Of a DNA stretch of 64,000 bases, positions 35,032-45,404 are shown one piece after another. The stretch's first letter is position 1; every line of letters starts with the position of its first letter. The position numbers and the translations under genes are program-made. Source of the stretch: Rhodococcus sp. ARC_M6 (GTDB lineage Bacteria; Actinomycetota; Actinomycetes; Mycobacteriales; Mycobacteriaceae); contig NZ_JALGQH010000005.1 of the NCBI RefSeq assembly GCF_022810305.1, positions 62,001 through 126,000 on the forward strand, written 5' to 3'. The notes under the pieces are model-generated. The model searched no databases. It was not told where the DNA came from and was given only the letters and a program-made list of their open reading frames with translations.

Positions 35032-35663
35032 CCTCGCTGCAGGTAGTAGACCGCGAGGCGAACCCGATTGTCGCAACCCGTCTTCGACATCAGGTTCGCC
35101 ACGTGCGTCTTCACCGTCGTCACCCCGAGATGAAGTGCATCCGCGATTTCCTGATTGCTTTTGCCTTCGGCAACCAACGCGAGAACCTGCGTTTCACGGT
35201 CGGTGAGCGGAACTGCTGCCACCACAGTGGATTCAGCCTGCCCGCCGAGCACCGCGCGATCCACGACACGGCGCAGTAGCTCGGGTGAGAACACCATCTC
35301 ACCTTCCGCTGTTCGGCGGATACCGTCCAACAGTTCGGACGGTTCTGTGTCCTTCACCAAGAATCCGGCCGCCCCGGCCGCGAGTGCCGGATACAGGTGA
35401 TCGTCGTCGTCGAATGTGGTCAGCACGAGGATTCTGGCACCGCGGCCCGACTTGACGATCTGCTGCGTCGCACCGATTCCGTCGAGGCCAGGCATACGCA
35501 GATCCATGAGAATGACATCCGGGTCCAGCTCAGCGGCCAGCGCGATCGCTTCCACTCCGTTCGTTGCTTCGGCCATCACCTCGATGTCGTCGGCAGATTC
35601 ACACAGCATCCGTAGGCCGGCGCGAACCAAGCGCTGGTCATCGACGATCAAGACTCCGATCAC
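35025..35663 (-). CDS. NarL/LuxR-family response regulator
   Basis: This 212-aa regulator has an N-terminal receiver with the phospho-acceptor in DVILMDLRMPGLDG and the switch residues LTTF and VKD, and a LuxR-type HTH (LTDRETQVLALVAEGKS, EIADALHLGVTTVKTHV). The GTG at 35663 overlaps the kinase stop (GTGA). It is the cognate partner of the adjacent DesK-type kinase. Targets are unknown; the neighbouring multicopper oxidase is only a candidate by position. Confidence 0.91.
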   Translation of the reverse strand: MIGVLIVDDQRLVRAGLRMLCESADDIEVMAEATNGVEAIALAAELDPDVILMDLRMPGLDGIGATQQIVKSGRGARILVLTTFDDDDHLYPALAAGAAGFLVKDTEPSELLDGIRRTAEGEMVFSPELLRRVVDRAVLGGQAESTVVAAVPLTDRETQVLALVAEGKSNQEIADALHLGVTTVKTHVANLMSKTGCDNRVRLAVYYLQRGQ

Positions 35664-36775
35664 GAGTTGCTCCCGGGGATCTTCACGTGCACTTCCCATT
35701 TCCCGTCACCTTGTTCGCCGAAGGTCATCGAACCACCTACTAACTGCACGCGCTCCTGCATCCCGATCAAACCGTGTCCCGGCTGATGGAGCGGCCGCAC
35801 AGGCGAGTTGACCACGCGCACTTCGGCGCCCTGCCCGACTCGGCGTACCGATACCGCAACGGTGACAGTCGGGTCACCATGCTTCATGACGTTCGTGAGC
35901 GATTCCTGAACAACCCGAAGCAGCGTCAACCTGCCGATCGCGTCGAGGCCGGTGATGTCCGCGTCGATGGCCGCATCGACGTCGAATCCTGCGGCCCGCA
36001 CTCGTTGAACGGCCGCCTCGAGTTCCGAAGCGACAGCCGTCGGTTCCACCAGTGCAACTTCGCTCAGCGATGGATCACGCAGTGCGCTCAGCAAACGTCG
36101 AATGTCGGCCAGAGCGTCGGACGCTGTCGCCCTCACATCGGAGAACACCTCTTGCACGGCTTCATCCTGGGGTGCCAATACATGTTGAGCGACACCAATT
36201 CTCAGGACGATTGAAGCCATATGGTGGGCGACGAGGTCGTGCAGTTCCCTCGCGAGAGCACTTCGCTCGGCTGCGCGGGTATGCACTTCGGCTTGGGCTG
36301 CCAACTCTCGCTGCGAACGCAGATACAGCCCGAGCAGCAACGGCAGCCCCACGTACGCAAGCACTTTCACCGCCGTCGTCACCGACCACATACTCTCGTG
36401 CGGTTCGAACCAGATGCCGGCCAGGACCGCAGCACTCCACCCGGCCACAGAGACCACAATCAAGTCACGCCGCGCAGCGCGCATCGTGACGTCCACAACG
36501 GCGACGGCGCCGAGATACGGGACAAGTTCCGACAAGCCCCACGCATCGACCCCGAACATCGGAACAGCCAGAGCCGAGATGGCGAGCGACGCAGTTGTCG
36601 GCCAACGGCGACCTGCCACGAACACCAGTGCCGCCGCCACCGAGAGCGCCCAGTACGACGCGGGCACTCGGTACTCCCCCGGATACGTGCTGGCGAGCAG
36701 CAAGCACGGCACCAATACCAGTGGCGCGTATCGCGCTAATCCCTGGACTCGGTCTGGCATTTCCGTCCGCTTCAC
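35660..36775 (-). CDS. Sensor histidine kinase (HisKA_3/DesK type)
   Basis: This kinase (371 aa) has about five N-terminal TM helices, a coiled linker, an H-box ALARELHDLVAHHMASIVLR, and an ATPase domain with N-box VVQESLTNVMKHG and G-box GHGLIGMQERVQLVGG. The membrane-embedded sensor region lacks a large external domain, suggesting sensing in or near the membrane. The start is uncertain: a GTG at 36775 or an ATG at 36760, the latter preceded by GGACGGA. It is followed by its response regulator. Confidence 0.88.
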   Translation of the reverse strand: MKRTEMPDRVQGLARYAPLVLVPCLLLASTYPGEYRVPASYWALSVAAALVFVAGRRWPTTASLAISALAVPMFGVDAWGLSELVPYLGAVAVVDVTMRAARRDLIVVSVAGWSAAVLAGIWFEPHESMWSVTTAVKVLAYVGLPLLLGLYLRSQRELAAQAEVHTRAAERSALARELHDLVAHHMASIVLRIGVAQHVLAPQDEAVQEVFSDVRATASDALADIRRLLSALRDPSLSEVALVEPTAVASELEAAVQRVRAAGFDVDAAIDADITGLDAIGRLTLLRVVQESLTNVMKHGDPTVTVAVSVRRVGQGAEVRVVNSPVRPLHQPGHGLIGMQERVQLVGGSMTFGEQGDGKWEVHVKIPGSNS

Positions 36776-36819
36776 CAGTTGAGCCTAGAACGAATTCTCA
36801 GGGTTTCTCGACAACGCTC

Positions 36820-36835
36820 CTTACTCCTGAGTAAG
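36820..36835. promoter_or_regulatory. Perfect 7-2-7 dyad upstream of fadE24
   Basis: CTTACTC-CT-GAGTAAG lies about 46 nt before the fadE24 ATG in the 105-bp gap from the divergent kinase gene. Size and symmetry fit a TetR-family operator, common for acyl-CoA dehydrogenase genes, but no such regulator gene is adjacent. Confidence 0.55.
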
Positions 36836-36880
36836 ATAGTGATCGTCCAATGCCCCGACACCGAGAAACAGCTGGTGATC

Positions 36881-38290
36881 ATGACCAAGCAAGACAGTGT
36901 GGCCCCAAGCAAGAGCCATGCCACGGCGCAGCCCCGCGACACGTCCGCCGTCGGACTGAACCCGATCAAACGGGACGCAATGGGCGCAGCCATGCGTGTG
37001 CTTACCAAGATCACCGGTTCGGAGTTCGCAGACAAGTTCAACCTGCGCCAGACGATCGATCGCGTGACGTACGAGAGCACCAAGACCGGCTTCAAAACCC
37101 TCGGTGCCGCCACTCGCGGCTTCAAGAAGGTAGCCGGCAACGACGCGCCCAAGCGTCTGGCCGACAACCCCACCAAGAACGCCGATTACTTCGATCTGAC
37201 CCCCGACGAAGATCAGAAGATGATCGTGGAAACGGTCCGCGACTTCGCGTCCGAGATTCTGCGTCCGGCAGCACACGACGCCGACGGCGCTGCCACGGCT
37301 CCCGCGGATCTCTCGAAGCGAGCTGCCGAACTCGGCATCACGCTGATCAACGTTCCGGAAGAACTCGACGGTGCAGCCGCCGACCGCGGAGCGGTGACCA
37401 ATTCTCTTGTCGCCGAGGCACTTGCGCATGGCGACATGGGTCTCGCCCTGCCAATCCTCGCACCGAGCGGTGTTGCAGTTGCCCTCACCCAGTGGGGCAC
37501 GGACGCTCAGCAGAAGACGTACCTCCCCGCTTTCACCGGCGAGCAGGTGCCCGGCGCAGCAGTCGTCGTCAACGAGCCTCGCGCGTTGTTCGACCCGTTT
37601 GCCCTGCAGACCAAGGCTGTTCGCTCCCCCAGCGGATACAAGCTCAACGGCGTCAAGAGCCTCGTACCCGCCGCAGCCACCTCCGAACTCTTCATCATCG
37701 CCGCAGAACTCGACGGCAAGCCGTCGTTCTTCATCGTCGAATCCGACACCAAAGGCTTGATTGTCGAAGCCGATCCCAGCATGGGTCTGCGCGCCGCCGG
37801 ACTGGGCCGCTTGATCCTCACCGACGTCTCGGTTTCCCAGTCTGCGCTTCTCGGCGACGGCGACGCGGATCAGCGCAAGGCCGAATATGCCGACGCGATT
37901 CGCCTGGCACGCTTGGGTTGGGCGTCGATGGCTGTCGGCACCAGCCAAGCCGTCCTGGACTACGTGATTCCGTACGTCAACGAGCGCGAAGCCTTTGGCG
38001 AGCCGATCAGCCACCGTCAGGCAGTTGCCTTCATGGTGGCCAACATCGCCATCGAACTGGACGGCATGCGCCTCGTCACGCTGCGCGGTGCGTCACGTGC
38101 CGAGCAGGGACTGTCCTTCGCTCGTGAATCCGCTCTCGCCCGGAAGTTGGCTTCCGAGAAGGGCATGCAGATCGGCCTCGACGGCGTACAACTCCTCGGT
38201 GGACACGGGTTCACCAAGGAGCACCCCGTCGAGCGCTGGTACCGCGATCTTCGTGCCATCGGCGTTGCCGAGGGCATCGTCCTTATCTGA
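36881..38290 (+). CDS. fadE24: Acyl-CoA dehydrogenase, FadE24-like
   Basis: This 469-aa flavoenzyme of the acyl-CoA dehydrogenase family carries out the first dehydrogenation of beta-oxidation. It has an unusual ~110-residue N-terminal extension before the first ACAD helix (DLTPDEDQKMIVETVRDFASE), then the mid-domain and a C-terminal helical domain ending RWYRDLRAIGVAEG. Its order with the next gene and hisN nearby matches M. tuberculosis fadE24-fadE23 as I recall it. The ATG at 36881 has only a weak GGTGATC upstream. FadE proteins of this type often work as heteromeric pairs. Confidence 0.86.
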   Translation: MTKQDSVAPSKSHATAQPRDTSAVGLNPIKRDAMGAAMRVLTKITGSEFADKFNLRQTIDRVTYESTKTGFKTLGAATRGFKKVAGNDAPKRLADNPTKNADYFDLTPDEDQKMIVETVRDFASEILRPAAHDADGAATAPADLSKRAAELGITLINVPEELDGAAADRGAVTNSLVAEALAHGDMGLALPILAPSGVAVALTQWGTDAQQKTYLPAFTGEQVPGAAVVVNEPRALFDPFALQTKAVRSPSGYKLNGVKSLVPAAATSELFIIAAELDGKPSFFIVESDTKGLIVEADPSMGLRAAGLGRLILTDVSVSQSALLGDGDADQRKAEYADAIRLARLGWASMAVGTSQAVLDYVIPYVNEREAFGEPISHRQAVAFMVANIAIELDGMRLVTLRGASRAEQGLSFARESALARKLASEKGMQIGLDGVQLLGGHGFTKEHPVERWYRDLRAIGVAEGIVLI

Positions 38291-38318
38291 CGCCGCTGAC
38301 CTTCCAAGGAGAACCACG

Positions 38319-39521
38319 ATGATCAATCTCGAACTTCCCCGGAAGCTCAAAGCATCTGCGAACCAGGCACATCAGGTCGCGGCTCAGATCTTCCGGCCCA
38401 TCTCGCGTAAATACGATCTGGCCGAACACGAATACCCCGTCGAACTCGACACCATGGCTGCCATGGTTGAGGGCCTGTCCGACTCCGGTGGAGACATCGG
38501 CGGCGCTGCCGGTGGCCGCGCCGATTCCGGAAAGACCGGTAATGCCAACGGCGGCAACATGTCCGCTCTGCTCAACTCGCTCGAAACTTCCTGGGGCGAC
38601 GTCGGCCTCATGCTCTCGATCCCCTATCAGGGTCTGGGCAACGCGGCCATCGCCGCTGTCTCCACCGACGAGCAGCTAGAACGCTTCGGCAAGGTGTGGG
38701 CGTCGATGGCTATCACGGAACCGAGTTTCGGTTCGGACTCGGCAGCCGTCACCACCACCGCAGTTCTCGACGGCGACGAGTGGGTCCTCAACGGCGAGAA
38801 AATCTTTGTCACCGCCGGTGAGCGTTCTACCCACATCGTCGTATGGGCGTCAGTCGACAAGTCGAAGGGCCGCGCGGCAATCAAGTCGTTTGTCGTCCCG
38901 CGTGACGCTCCGGGTCTGAGCGTCGCCCGCCTCGAGCACAAGCTGGGCATCAAGGCTTCCGACACAGCGGTGCTCCTGCTTCAGAACTGCCGCATCCCGG
39001 CCGACAACATCCTCGGTAGCGCCGAGGTCAACGTGGAGAAGGGCTTTGCCGGCGTCATGCAGACGTTCGACAACACCCGCCCACTGGTTGCCGCCATGGC
39101 TGTGGGCGTCGGCCGCGCAGCCCTCGAGGAGCTTCGTAGCATCCTCACCGAAGCCGGAGTCGAGATCTCTTACGACACACCGGTATACAACCAGCATGCT
39201 GCCGCCGCCGAGTTCATTCGCCTGGAAGCCGATTGGGAAGCCGCCTACCTGCTCTCCCTGCGCGCAGCGTGGATGGCCGACAACAAGAAGCCCAACTCTC
39301 TCGAGGCTTCCATGTCCAAGGCCAAGGCCGGTCGCACCGGTACCGACGTCACGCTCAAGGCCGTCGAGTTGGCGGGCACCTACGGCTACTCCCAGCGCCC
39401 GTTGCTCGAGAAGTGGGGCCGCGACTCCAAGATTCTCGACATCTTCGAGGGCACGCAGCAGATTCAGCAGCTCATCATTGCGCGACGTCTGCTCGGAAAG
39501 TCGTCAGCTCAGCTGAAGTAG
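38319..39521 (+). CDS. fadE23: Acyl-CoA dehydrogenase, FadE23-like
   Basis: This 400-aa acyl-CoA dehydrogenase follows FadE24 by 28 nt with a strong AAGGAG site. FAD-contact motifs AITEPSFGSDSAAV and a catalytic-region C-terminus LDIFEGTQQIQQLIIARR are visible. A Gly/Ala-rich insert near residue 60 is unusual. It likely forms an alpha2beta2-type complex with the preceding protein; the substrate is unknown. Confidence 0.88.
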   Translation: MINLELPRKLKASANQAHQVAAQIFRPISRKYDLAEHEYPVELDTMAAMVEGLSDSGGDIGGAAGGRADSGKTGNANGGNMSALLNSLETSWGDVGLMLSIPYQGLGNAAIAAVSTDEQLERFGKVWASMAITEPSFGSDSAAVTTTAVLDGDEWVLNGEKIFVTAGERSTHIVVWASVDKSKGRAAIKSFVVPRDAPGLSVARLEHKLGIKASDTAVLLLQNCRIPADNILGSAEVNVEKGFAGVMQTFDNTRPLVAAMAVGVGRAALEELRSILTEAGVEISYDTPVYNQHAAAAEFIRLEADWEAAYLLSLRAAWMADNKKPNSLEASMSKAKAGRTGTDVTLKAVELAGTYGYSQRPLLEKWGRDSKILDIFEGTQQIQQLIIARRLLGKSSAQLK

Positions 39522-39538
39522 CAGTTTCCCTACCACTC

Positions 39539-39569
39539 GCCCCCGCCGCTGATCCACCGCGGCGGGGGC
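39539..39569 (+). terminator. GC-rich hairpin between fadE23 and the acyl-CoA synthetase gene
   Basis: GCCCCCGCCGC and GCGGCGGGGGC form an 11-bp stem with a 9-nt loop, 18 nt after the fadE23 stop. No T-run follows, so it may be a weak terminator or a 3' stabilising structure. Confidence 0.5.
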
Positions 39570-39626
39570 TATGTGCGCGTTAGGGTGGAGGACCGCACCA
39601 TTGCGACGCCCGAAAGAGGTTCACGG

Positions 39627-41246
39627 ATGCCTGGATTGGTCACTAAAGTCACGGACACCATCGGAGCTGCCGGGGTCATGATCCGGGCCGGACTGGTTCC
39701 GTTTCCGCGCATCGACAAAGGCTTGAAGTCCATTGCTGCAGTGGACAAGTACGGACCATTTGCCGGACCGGTGCACGCGCACGCCGAGAACGGCCTCGAT
39801 GCCGTGGCCATCATCGACGAACGTGGACCGATTACCTATGCAGAACTGGAACGGCAGAGTAACGCGCTGGTCCGGGCGTGGCAGGCCGAAGGCATCACCG
39901 CCGATTCAGTGATGGGTGCGATGTGTCGCAACCATCGTGGCCTGGTGCTCACGATGCTGGCGGCCGCCAAGAACGGCACCAAACTGGTACTGATGAACAC
40001 CGGATTCGCCCGTCCCCAACTGGTCGACGTGGCTGCCCGGGAAAAGGTCGTCGCCTTTGTCTACGACGACGAATTCGCCGACATCGCCGATGCGCTTCCG
40101 ACCAGCGTGAAGAAATACCGTTCCTGGGCAGAAGTGCCGTCCACCGTTCACTCCCTCGACGACGCCATTGCCGGGCGCGGCACTTCCGCTGTCCCGGCAC
40201 CCTCAACGAACGGCGGATTCGTCCTCCTCACGAGTGGCACTACCGGCACACCCAAGGGAGCGCCCCGCGGCCATACCTCCCCGTTGGCGTCGGCGCAGTT
40301 CCTCGACCGAGTCCCGCTACGCCGCGGCCAGACCATGATGATGGCGGCACCGGCATTCCACGGCACCGGCGTCTCTCAGTTCGCGCTCGCGCTGGGTTTG
40401 GGCCAGACGGTGGTGATGCATCGGAAATTTGATCCCGAGAACACCGTCAAGCTTGTCGCGCAACACAAATGCGACAGCCTCGTAGTAGTTCCCACGATGT
40501 TGCAACGCATCATCGACCTCGGGCCGGCGGTGTTGTCCAAGTACGACACATCGAACTTGAAGATCGTCTTCTCGGCCGGAGCGTCACTGTCCCCCGATCT
40601 GTGTAAGCGCGTGACCGCATCCTTCGGCTACGTGCTCTACAACCTGTACGGGTCCACCGAGGTGGCTGTCGCTACCGTGGCAACGCCGGAGGATCTGACA
40701 ATCGCACCGGGCACCGCCGGCCGTGCGCCGGTGACGTGTCACGTCGAACTGTTCGACGAGAACAACCAGAAGGTCACCACGCCCCACACCATTGGGCGAA
40801 TTTTTGTCGCCAGTGGCCTCAGCTTCGAGGGTTACACCGACGGCAGAGACAAGGAACGCATCGACGGCCTCCTCTCCACCGGCGACGTCGGGCACTTCGA
40901 CGCCAACGGCCTGCTCTTTGTCGACGGACGAGATGACGACATGATCGTCTCGGGCGGCGAGAACGTCTATCCACTCGAAGTCGAGAACCTACTCGCCGAC
41001 CGCGAGGACGTGTTGGAAGCGGCAGTGATCGGGGTGGAGGACGCGGACTTCGGGCACCGCCTGCGCGCGTTTGTTGTCATCGCACCCGGAGCAGACAAGA
41101 ACTCCGAAGACCTCAAAGCTCACGTCCGCTCCAACTTGGCGCGTTACAAGGTGCCCCGCGACATCGTCTTCATCGACGAACTCCCGCGCAATGCCACCGG
41201 AAAGCTGTTGCGCCGCGTACTGATCGAGATGGAGATCGACAAATAA
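39627..41246 (+). CDS. Fatty acyl-CoA synthetase (AMP-forming, FadD family)
   Basis: This 539-aa enzyme activates fatty acids to acyl-CoA through acyl-AMP. Motifs: LLTSGTTGTPKG, YNLYGSTEVA, LLSTGDVGHFD, the hinge DGRDDDMIVSGGENVYP and the C-terminal catalytic Lys in NATGKLLRR. There is no carrier domain, so it is a stand-alone ligase. The ATG at 39627 has AAAGAGG 8 nt upstream. It follows the FadE pair, fitting a fatty-acid catabolic locus. Confidence 0.9.
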   Translation: MPGLVTKVTDTIGAAGVMIRAGLVPFPRIDKGLKSIAAVDKYGPFAGPVHAHAENGLDAVAIIDERGPITYAELERQSNALVRAWQAEGITADSVMGAMCRNHRGLVLTMLAAAKNGTKLVLMNTGFARPQLVDVAAREKVVAFVYDDEFADIADALPTSVKKYRSWAEVPSTVHSLDDAIAGRGTSAVPAPSTNGGFVLLTSGTTGTPKGAPRGHTSPLASAQFLDRVPLRRGQTMMMAAPAFHGTGVSQFALALGLGQTVVMHRKFDPENTVKLVAQHKCDSLVVVPTMLQRIIDLGPAVLSKYDTSNLKIVFSAGASLSPDLCKRVTASFGYVLYNLYGSTEVAVATVATPEDLTIAPGTAGRAPVTCHVELFDENNQKVTTPHTIGRIFVASGLSFEGYTDGRDKERIDGLLSTGDVGHFDANGLLFVDGRDDDMIVSGGENVYPLEVENLLADREDVLEAAVIGVEDADFGHRLRAFVVIAPGADKNSEDLKAHVRSNLARYKVPRDIVFIDELPRNATGKLLRRVLIEMEIDK

Positions 41247-41290
41247 AAAAGAACCGCCGCACTGGAATCCAGTGCGGCGGTTCTTTTTTA
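41245..41290. terminator. Bidirectional intrinsic terminator between fadD-like gene and initiator tRNA
   Basis: A near-perfect inverted repeat of ~22 bp with A-run and T-run on both flanks (AAAAAAGAACCGCC...GGCGGTTCTTTTTT) overlaps the synthetase stop and lies 2 nt from the tRNA 3' end. It serves both converging transcripts. Confidence 0.9.
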
Positions 41291-41291
41291 G

Positions 41292-41365
41292 TAGCGGGGA
41301 CAGGATTTGAACCTGCGACCTCTGGGTTATGAGCCCAGCGAGCTACCGAGCTGCTCCACCCCGCG
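41292..41365 (-). tRNA. Initiator tRNA-fMet (anticodon CAT)
   Basis: This 74-nt tRNA starts CGCGGGGTGGAGCAGCTCGG. The anticodon loop CTCATAA sits on stem CTGGG/CCCAG, the three G-C pairs diagnostic of initiators. C1 opposite U72 leaves the acceptor end unpaired, the second initiator hallmark. CCA is not encoded. Confidence 0.95.
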
Positions 41366-41451
41366 ATGCATTGATAAAGTTACACGAGCCGGTGAACGGA
41401 ATGCAAATCGCCTGCATCCGAGGGAATTTCGGACGACGACCGCGAAAATCC

Positions 41452-41467
41452 GGTGATCGGCTTCACA
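41452..41467. promoter_or_regulatory. CRP-like site upstream of rpf
   Basis: GGTGATCGGCTTCACA matches the CRP/GlxR consensus TGTGA-N6-TCACA at 9 of 10 fixed positions. It lies 346 nt before the rpf ATG, in the long non-coding interval 41366-41812. CRP control of an rpf gene is known in M. tuberculosis (rpfA). Confidence 0.5.
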
Positions 41468-41494
41468 GTTTCCCCGTGAGCATTCCCACATAAC

Positions 41495-41515
41495 AGGCAT
41501 GTAACGAACATGCCT
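41495..41515. promoter_or_regulatory. Inverted repeat upstream of rpf
   Basis: AGGCATGT-AACGA-ACATGCCT has perfect 8-bp arms. It lies 28 nt after the CRP-like site and overlaps TAAC-type direct repeats (ATAAC, GTAAC) loosely reminiscent of MtrA sites. The binding protein is unknown. Confidence 0.45.
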
Positions 41516-41539
41516 CGAAAATGCATCGCCATTATCTGA

Positions 41540-42358
<819 letters not shown>

Positions 42359-42383
42359 TCGGTTCTTCAGCAATAATCTCAAC

Positions 42384-42431
42384 AAACGTGAATGCCCGCT
42401 ATCCGAATTCGGATAGCGGGCATTCACGTTT
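42384..42431. terminator. Bidirectional terminator between rpf and the UPF0182 gene
   Basis: This is a perfect 24-bp inverted repeat (AAACGTGAATGCCC...GGGCATTCACGTTT) with an EcoRI-like GAATTC centre, between converging genes. T-runs are short (TTTTG), but the stem is very strong. Confidence 0.85.
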
Positions 42432-42446
42432 TGACTGGGCCGAGAA

Positions 42447-45404
42447 CTACTTCGGCAGACGCTGGTACGCGTCCACTGCCTTCTGCAGTCGATCCAACGC
42501 CGCACCGTAGGCAGCAAAATCGCCGCTCTGCTGTGTTGCACGCAGATTCGCCAGCGCCGCATCGAGTTCCGCCACCACTGCCGCGGTATCAGTACCCGGT
42601 GCGGGTGCCGGAGCACCCGGCGTCGGATTGGCCTCGGTAGACGTATCCGGTCCCGGCGCCGTTTCGGCTGTTCCGCCCGGAGCCGTTGCCGCGCCCGCAG
42701 CGCCACCGTTGTCGAAGATCTGATTCAGAGCCTCGGCGAGGGTCGACGCGTAACCGACTCGAACTCGTCCGGACACACCTGGTTCCTGGTAGCTGGCCAG
42801 AACACGGGACAGCTGCGGGAACGACGTGCTGGCATTACTGCGCTCGGTGTACATCGGCTCGACGTAGAGAATGCCGCCCTTCGCGATCGGCAACGCCAAC
42901 TGGTTGCCGTACCGGATGGTGTTGGTTCTCTCGAGGATCGATTTCTCCGAACCCACTCGCGGATCCGAAATCATCGAGTTCTGGGACTGCGACGGACCCT
43001 GCGTCTGTTTGTCCGTCGGCAACTGCAAGACGGTGATCTTGCCGTAGTTCTTCGGATCCGAGTCCACCGAGATGTGGGCGGACAGGAACTCGCGACGGAA
43101 GCCCACCATCGGGCTGATGAGTCGGAACACCGGCTCACCGGTCTCCTGATCGCCGACCATCACGTAGAACGGCGGTTCATTCTGGTTCGAGCCTTCAACG
43201 GTCGGCTCGTTGGGTACCGACCAGAAAGCGTTGTTGGTGAAGAACTCGGTCGGGTTGTCGACGTGGTACTTCGCCAGCATCTCGCGCTGAACCTTGAACA
43301 GATCCTCCGGGTAACGGAAGTGCGCACGCAGATCCTCGGAGATATCGCTCTCCGGCTTGACTGTGTTCGGGAACACGCCCTTCCACGCATCGAGAACCGG
43401 ATCGTTGTCGTCGACCTGATACAGCGTCACTGTGCCGTCGTACGCGTCGACAGTCGCCTTCACCGAGTTACGGATGTACGAGACTTCCTTCTTTGGGAGA
43501 AGTCGGCCCGTGGTGGCGTCAACACTGTCGGCTACCAAGCCCTCGAGAGAACTGCGCTGTGCGTAGGGGTAATTCTCGAGAGTTGTATAGGCGTCGACGA
43601 TCCAGACGATCTTGCCGTCGACAGCGGCCGGGTACGCGTCGCCATCCGTCGTCAACCACGGTGCAACCTGGCCGACGCGATCGCGCGGGTCACGGTTGTA
43701 GATGATCTTGGAATCGGATCCGACGGCACCGGAGAACAAGATGTTGCGTTCGGTGTACTTGGCCGCGAAGGCGAGACGGTTGATCCAATTGCCGATCGGA
43801 ACACCACCGGAGCCCGAGTAGGTGTACTTGGTCTGCTCGGTGTCGTACTCGCGCGGTTCGGAACCACCCCCGCCGACGATTGCGTAGTCCGCAGCACCTT
43901 GGGCGATGACCTCGCCGTAGTAGACGCGAGGCTGGTCGACCTTGATGACCTGCGTTCCCGCAGCCAACGACGCGATGTCGCTAACGGTGTAGATCGGGTA
44001 GCCGGCATTGTTGTTCGCGGCTTCCTTGGTCGGATCCAGAACCGGAGCCGTGATCCTGTTTGCCGGCGCTGCAACAAGGCCGTCACCGTGGGTGTAGACG
44101 GTGTGCTTGTTGATCCAGTCCGTCTGGTTGCCCTGCAGGTTGTTCGGCGAGAGTTCACGCGCCGCGACAATGTAGTCCTGCTTCTCACCGCCGATGTCGT
44201 AACGATCGACGTCCAGCGAAGGCGGGAACCCGTAGAAGTTCTGACGCTGCTGCTGCTGCGTGAACGTGGGCGAGAGAATATTGGGATCCAGCAAACGCGC
44301 ATTTGCGATCGTGGTGACGTCGGCCGGCACATCACGCGGAATTGCGGTGGCATCACCCGAATACGGTTGGTAATTCACCTTGTCGTCGGTGATCCCGTAC
44401 GCCTGTCTGGTTGCCGCGATGTTCCGCTCGATGTACGCACTTTCCTTGTCGGCAGCGTTCGGCTTGACCGAGAACTGCTCGACGATCATCGGCCAGACCG
44501 CACCGACGAGCACCGACGACAGGACGAGCAGCGCCACGGCCAATGCCGGAATCCGCAGGTCCCGCGTGAAGATCGCGGCAAAGAACGCCAACGCGCAGAT
44601 AACCGCGATGGACATCAGAATCAGCTTTGCGGGAAGCACAGCCATGATGTCGGTATAGCCGGGACCCGTGAACGTGGGTTCCTTACGATCACTCGAGAGC
44701 AACGAGTAACGATCAAGCCAGTAGGCGACAGCCTTGAGGAGTACGAAAGTTCCTGCAAGCAGTGCCAATTGAACGCGAGCGGCCGTAGTGAACGTTCCGG
44801 CGCGACCGGACAGCTTGATACCACCGAAGACGTAGTGCGTGAGTAGATTCGCCAGGAATGCCAGAAGAATCGCGACGAACAACCAGTTCAGAACGAAGCG
44901 GTAGAACGGCAGATCGAAGGTGTAGAAGCTGACGTCGAGATTGAACTGCGGGTCGGTGACTCCGAATTTTCCGCCGTTGAAGAACAACTGGATCGTGACC
45001 CAGTTCGCCTGAGCAATCAATCCGGACAGCATTCCGATCGCGATCGGAATGACCACACCGAACAGTCGCAGTCGCGACATGACAGTGGTCCGGTAGCGAG
45101 CGATGGGATCATTCGGTCCCGAGACCGGTACAAAAACCGGACGAGCTCGGTACGCGAGCAACATCGCCAGCCACACGATTGCACCGACTATGGCACCCAC
45201 CACGAGGAAGAGAAGTACACGCGTCAGCAGAACCTTGGTGAAGACACCTCGGAAACCGACCTCGCCGAACCACAACCAATCGGTGTACATGCTGATCAGT
45301 CGCGGGCCCACCAGTAGCAGCGCCGCCACAATTACGGCCACCACCAACAGGATTCGACTGCGTCTGGACAGAGAGGGTAAACCTGCGGGGGGCCGCATGC
45401 CCAC
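42447..45404 (-). CDS. UPF0182 family large membrane protein
   Basis: This 985-aa protein has about seven N-terminal TM helices (~10-300), a large extracytoplasmic region (~330-900) and a Pro/Thr-rich, then helical C-terminal tail. It matches the actinobacterial UPF0182 family (Rv0064/Rv3193c type); LISMYTDWLWFGEVGF near the N-terminus is characteristic. The function is unknown. The GTG at 45404 has GGAG 8 nt upstream and is preferred to the ATG at 45398. It is convergent with rpf and divergent from the PPA1309-type gene across 168 bp. Confidence 0.93.
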   Translation of the reverse strand: MGMRPPAGLPSLSRRSRILLVVAVIVAALLLVGPRLISMYTDWLWFGEVGFRGVFTKVLLTRVLLFLVVGAIVGAIVWLAMLLAYRARPVFVPVSGPNDPIARYRTTVMSRLRLFGVVIPIAIGMLSGLIAQANWVTIQLFFNGGKFGVTDPQFNLDVSFYTFDLPFYRFVLNWLFVAILLAFLANLLTHYVFGGIKLSGRAGTFTTAARVQLALLAGTFVLLKAVAYWLDRYSLLSSDRKEPTFTGPGYTDIMAVLPAKLILMSIAVICALAFFAAIFTRDLRIPALAVALLVLSSVLVGAVWPMIVEQFSVKPNAADKESAYIERNIAATRQAYGITDDKVNYQPYSGDATAIPRDVPADVTTIANARLLDPNILSPTFTQQQQRQNFYGFPPSLDVDRYDIGGEKQDYIVAARELSPNNLQGNQTDWINKHTVYTHGDGLVAAPANRITAPVLDPTKEAANNNAGYPIYTVSDIASLAAGTQVIKVDQPRVYYGEVIAQGAADYAIVGGGGSEPREYDTEQTKYTYSGSGGVPIGNWINRLAFAAKYTERNILFSGAVGSDSKIIYNRDPRDRVGQVAPWLTTDGDAYPAAVDGKIVWIVDAYTTLENYPYAQRSSLEGLVADSVDATTGRLLPKKEVSYIRNSVKATVDAYDGTVTLYQVDDNDPVLDAWKGVFPNTVKPESDISEDLRAHFRYPEDLFKVQREMLAKYHVDNPTEFFTNNAFWSVPNEPTVEGSNQNEPPFYVMVGDQETGEPVFRLISPMVGFRREFLSAHISVDSDPKNYGKITVLQLPTDKQTQGPSQSQNSMISDPRVGSEKSILERTNTIRYGNQLALPIAKGGILYVEPMYTERSNASTSFPQLSRVLASYQEPGVSGRVRVGYASTLAEALNQIFDNGGAAGAATAPGGTAETAPGPDTSTEANPTPGAPAPAPGTDTAAVVAELDAALANLRATQQSGDFAAYGAALDRLQKAVDAYQRLPK

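Noticed and set aside
43074-44846. A 590-codon plus-strand open frame opposite the UPF0182 gene
   Set aside because: It mirrors the codons of a well-supported membrane protein and shows no domain or ribosome-binding site.
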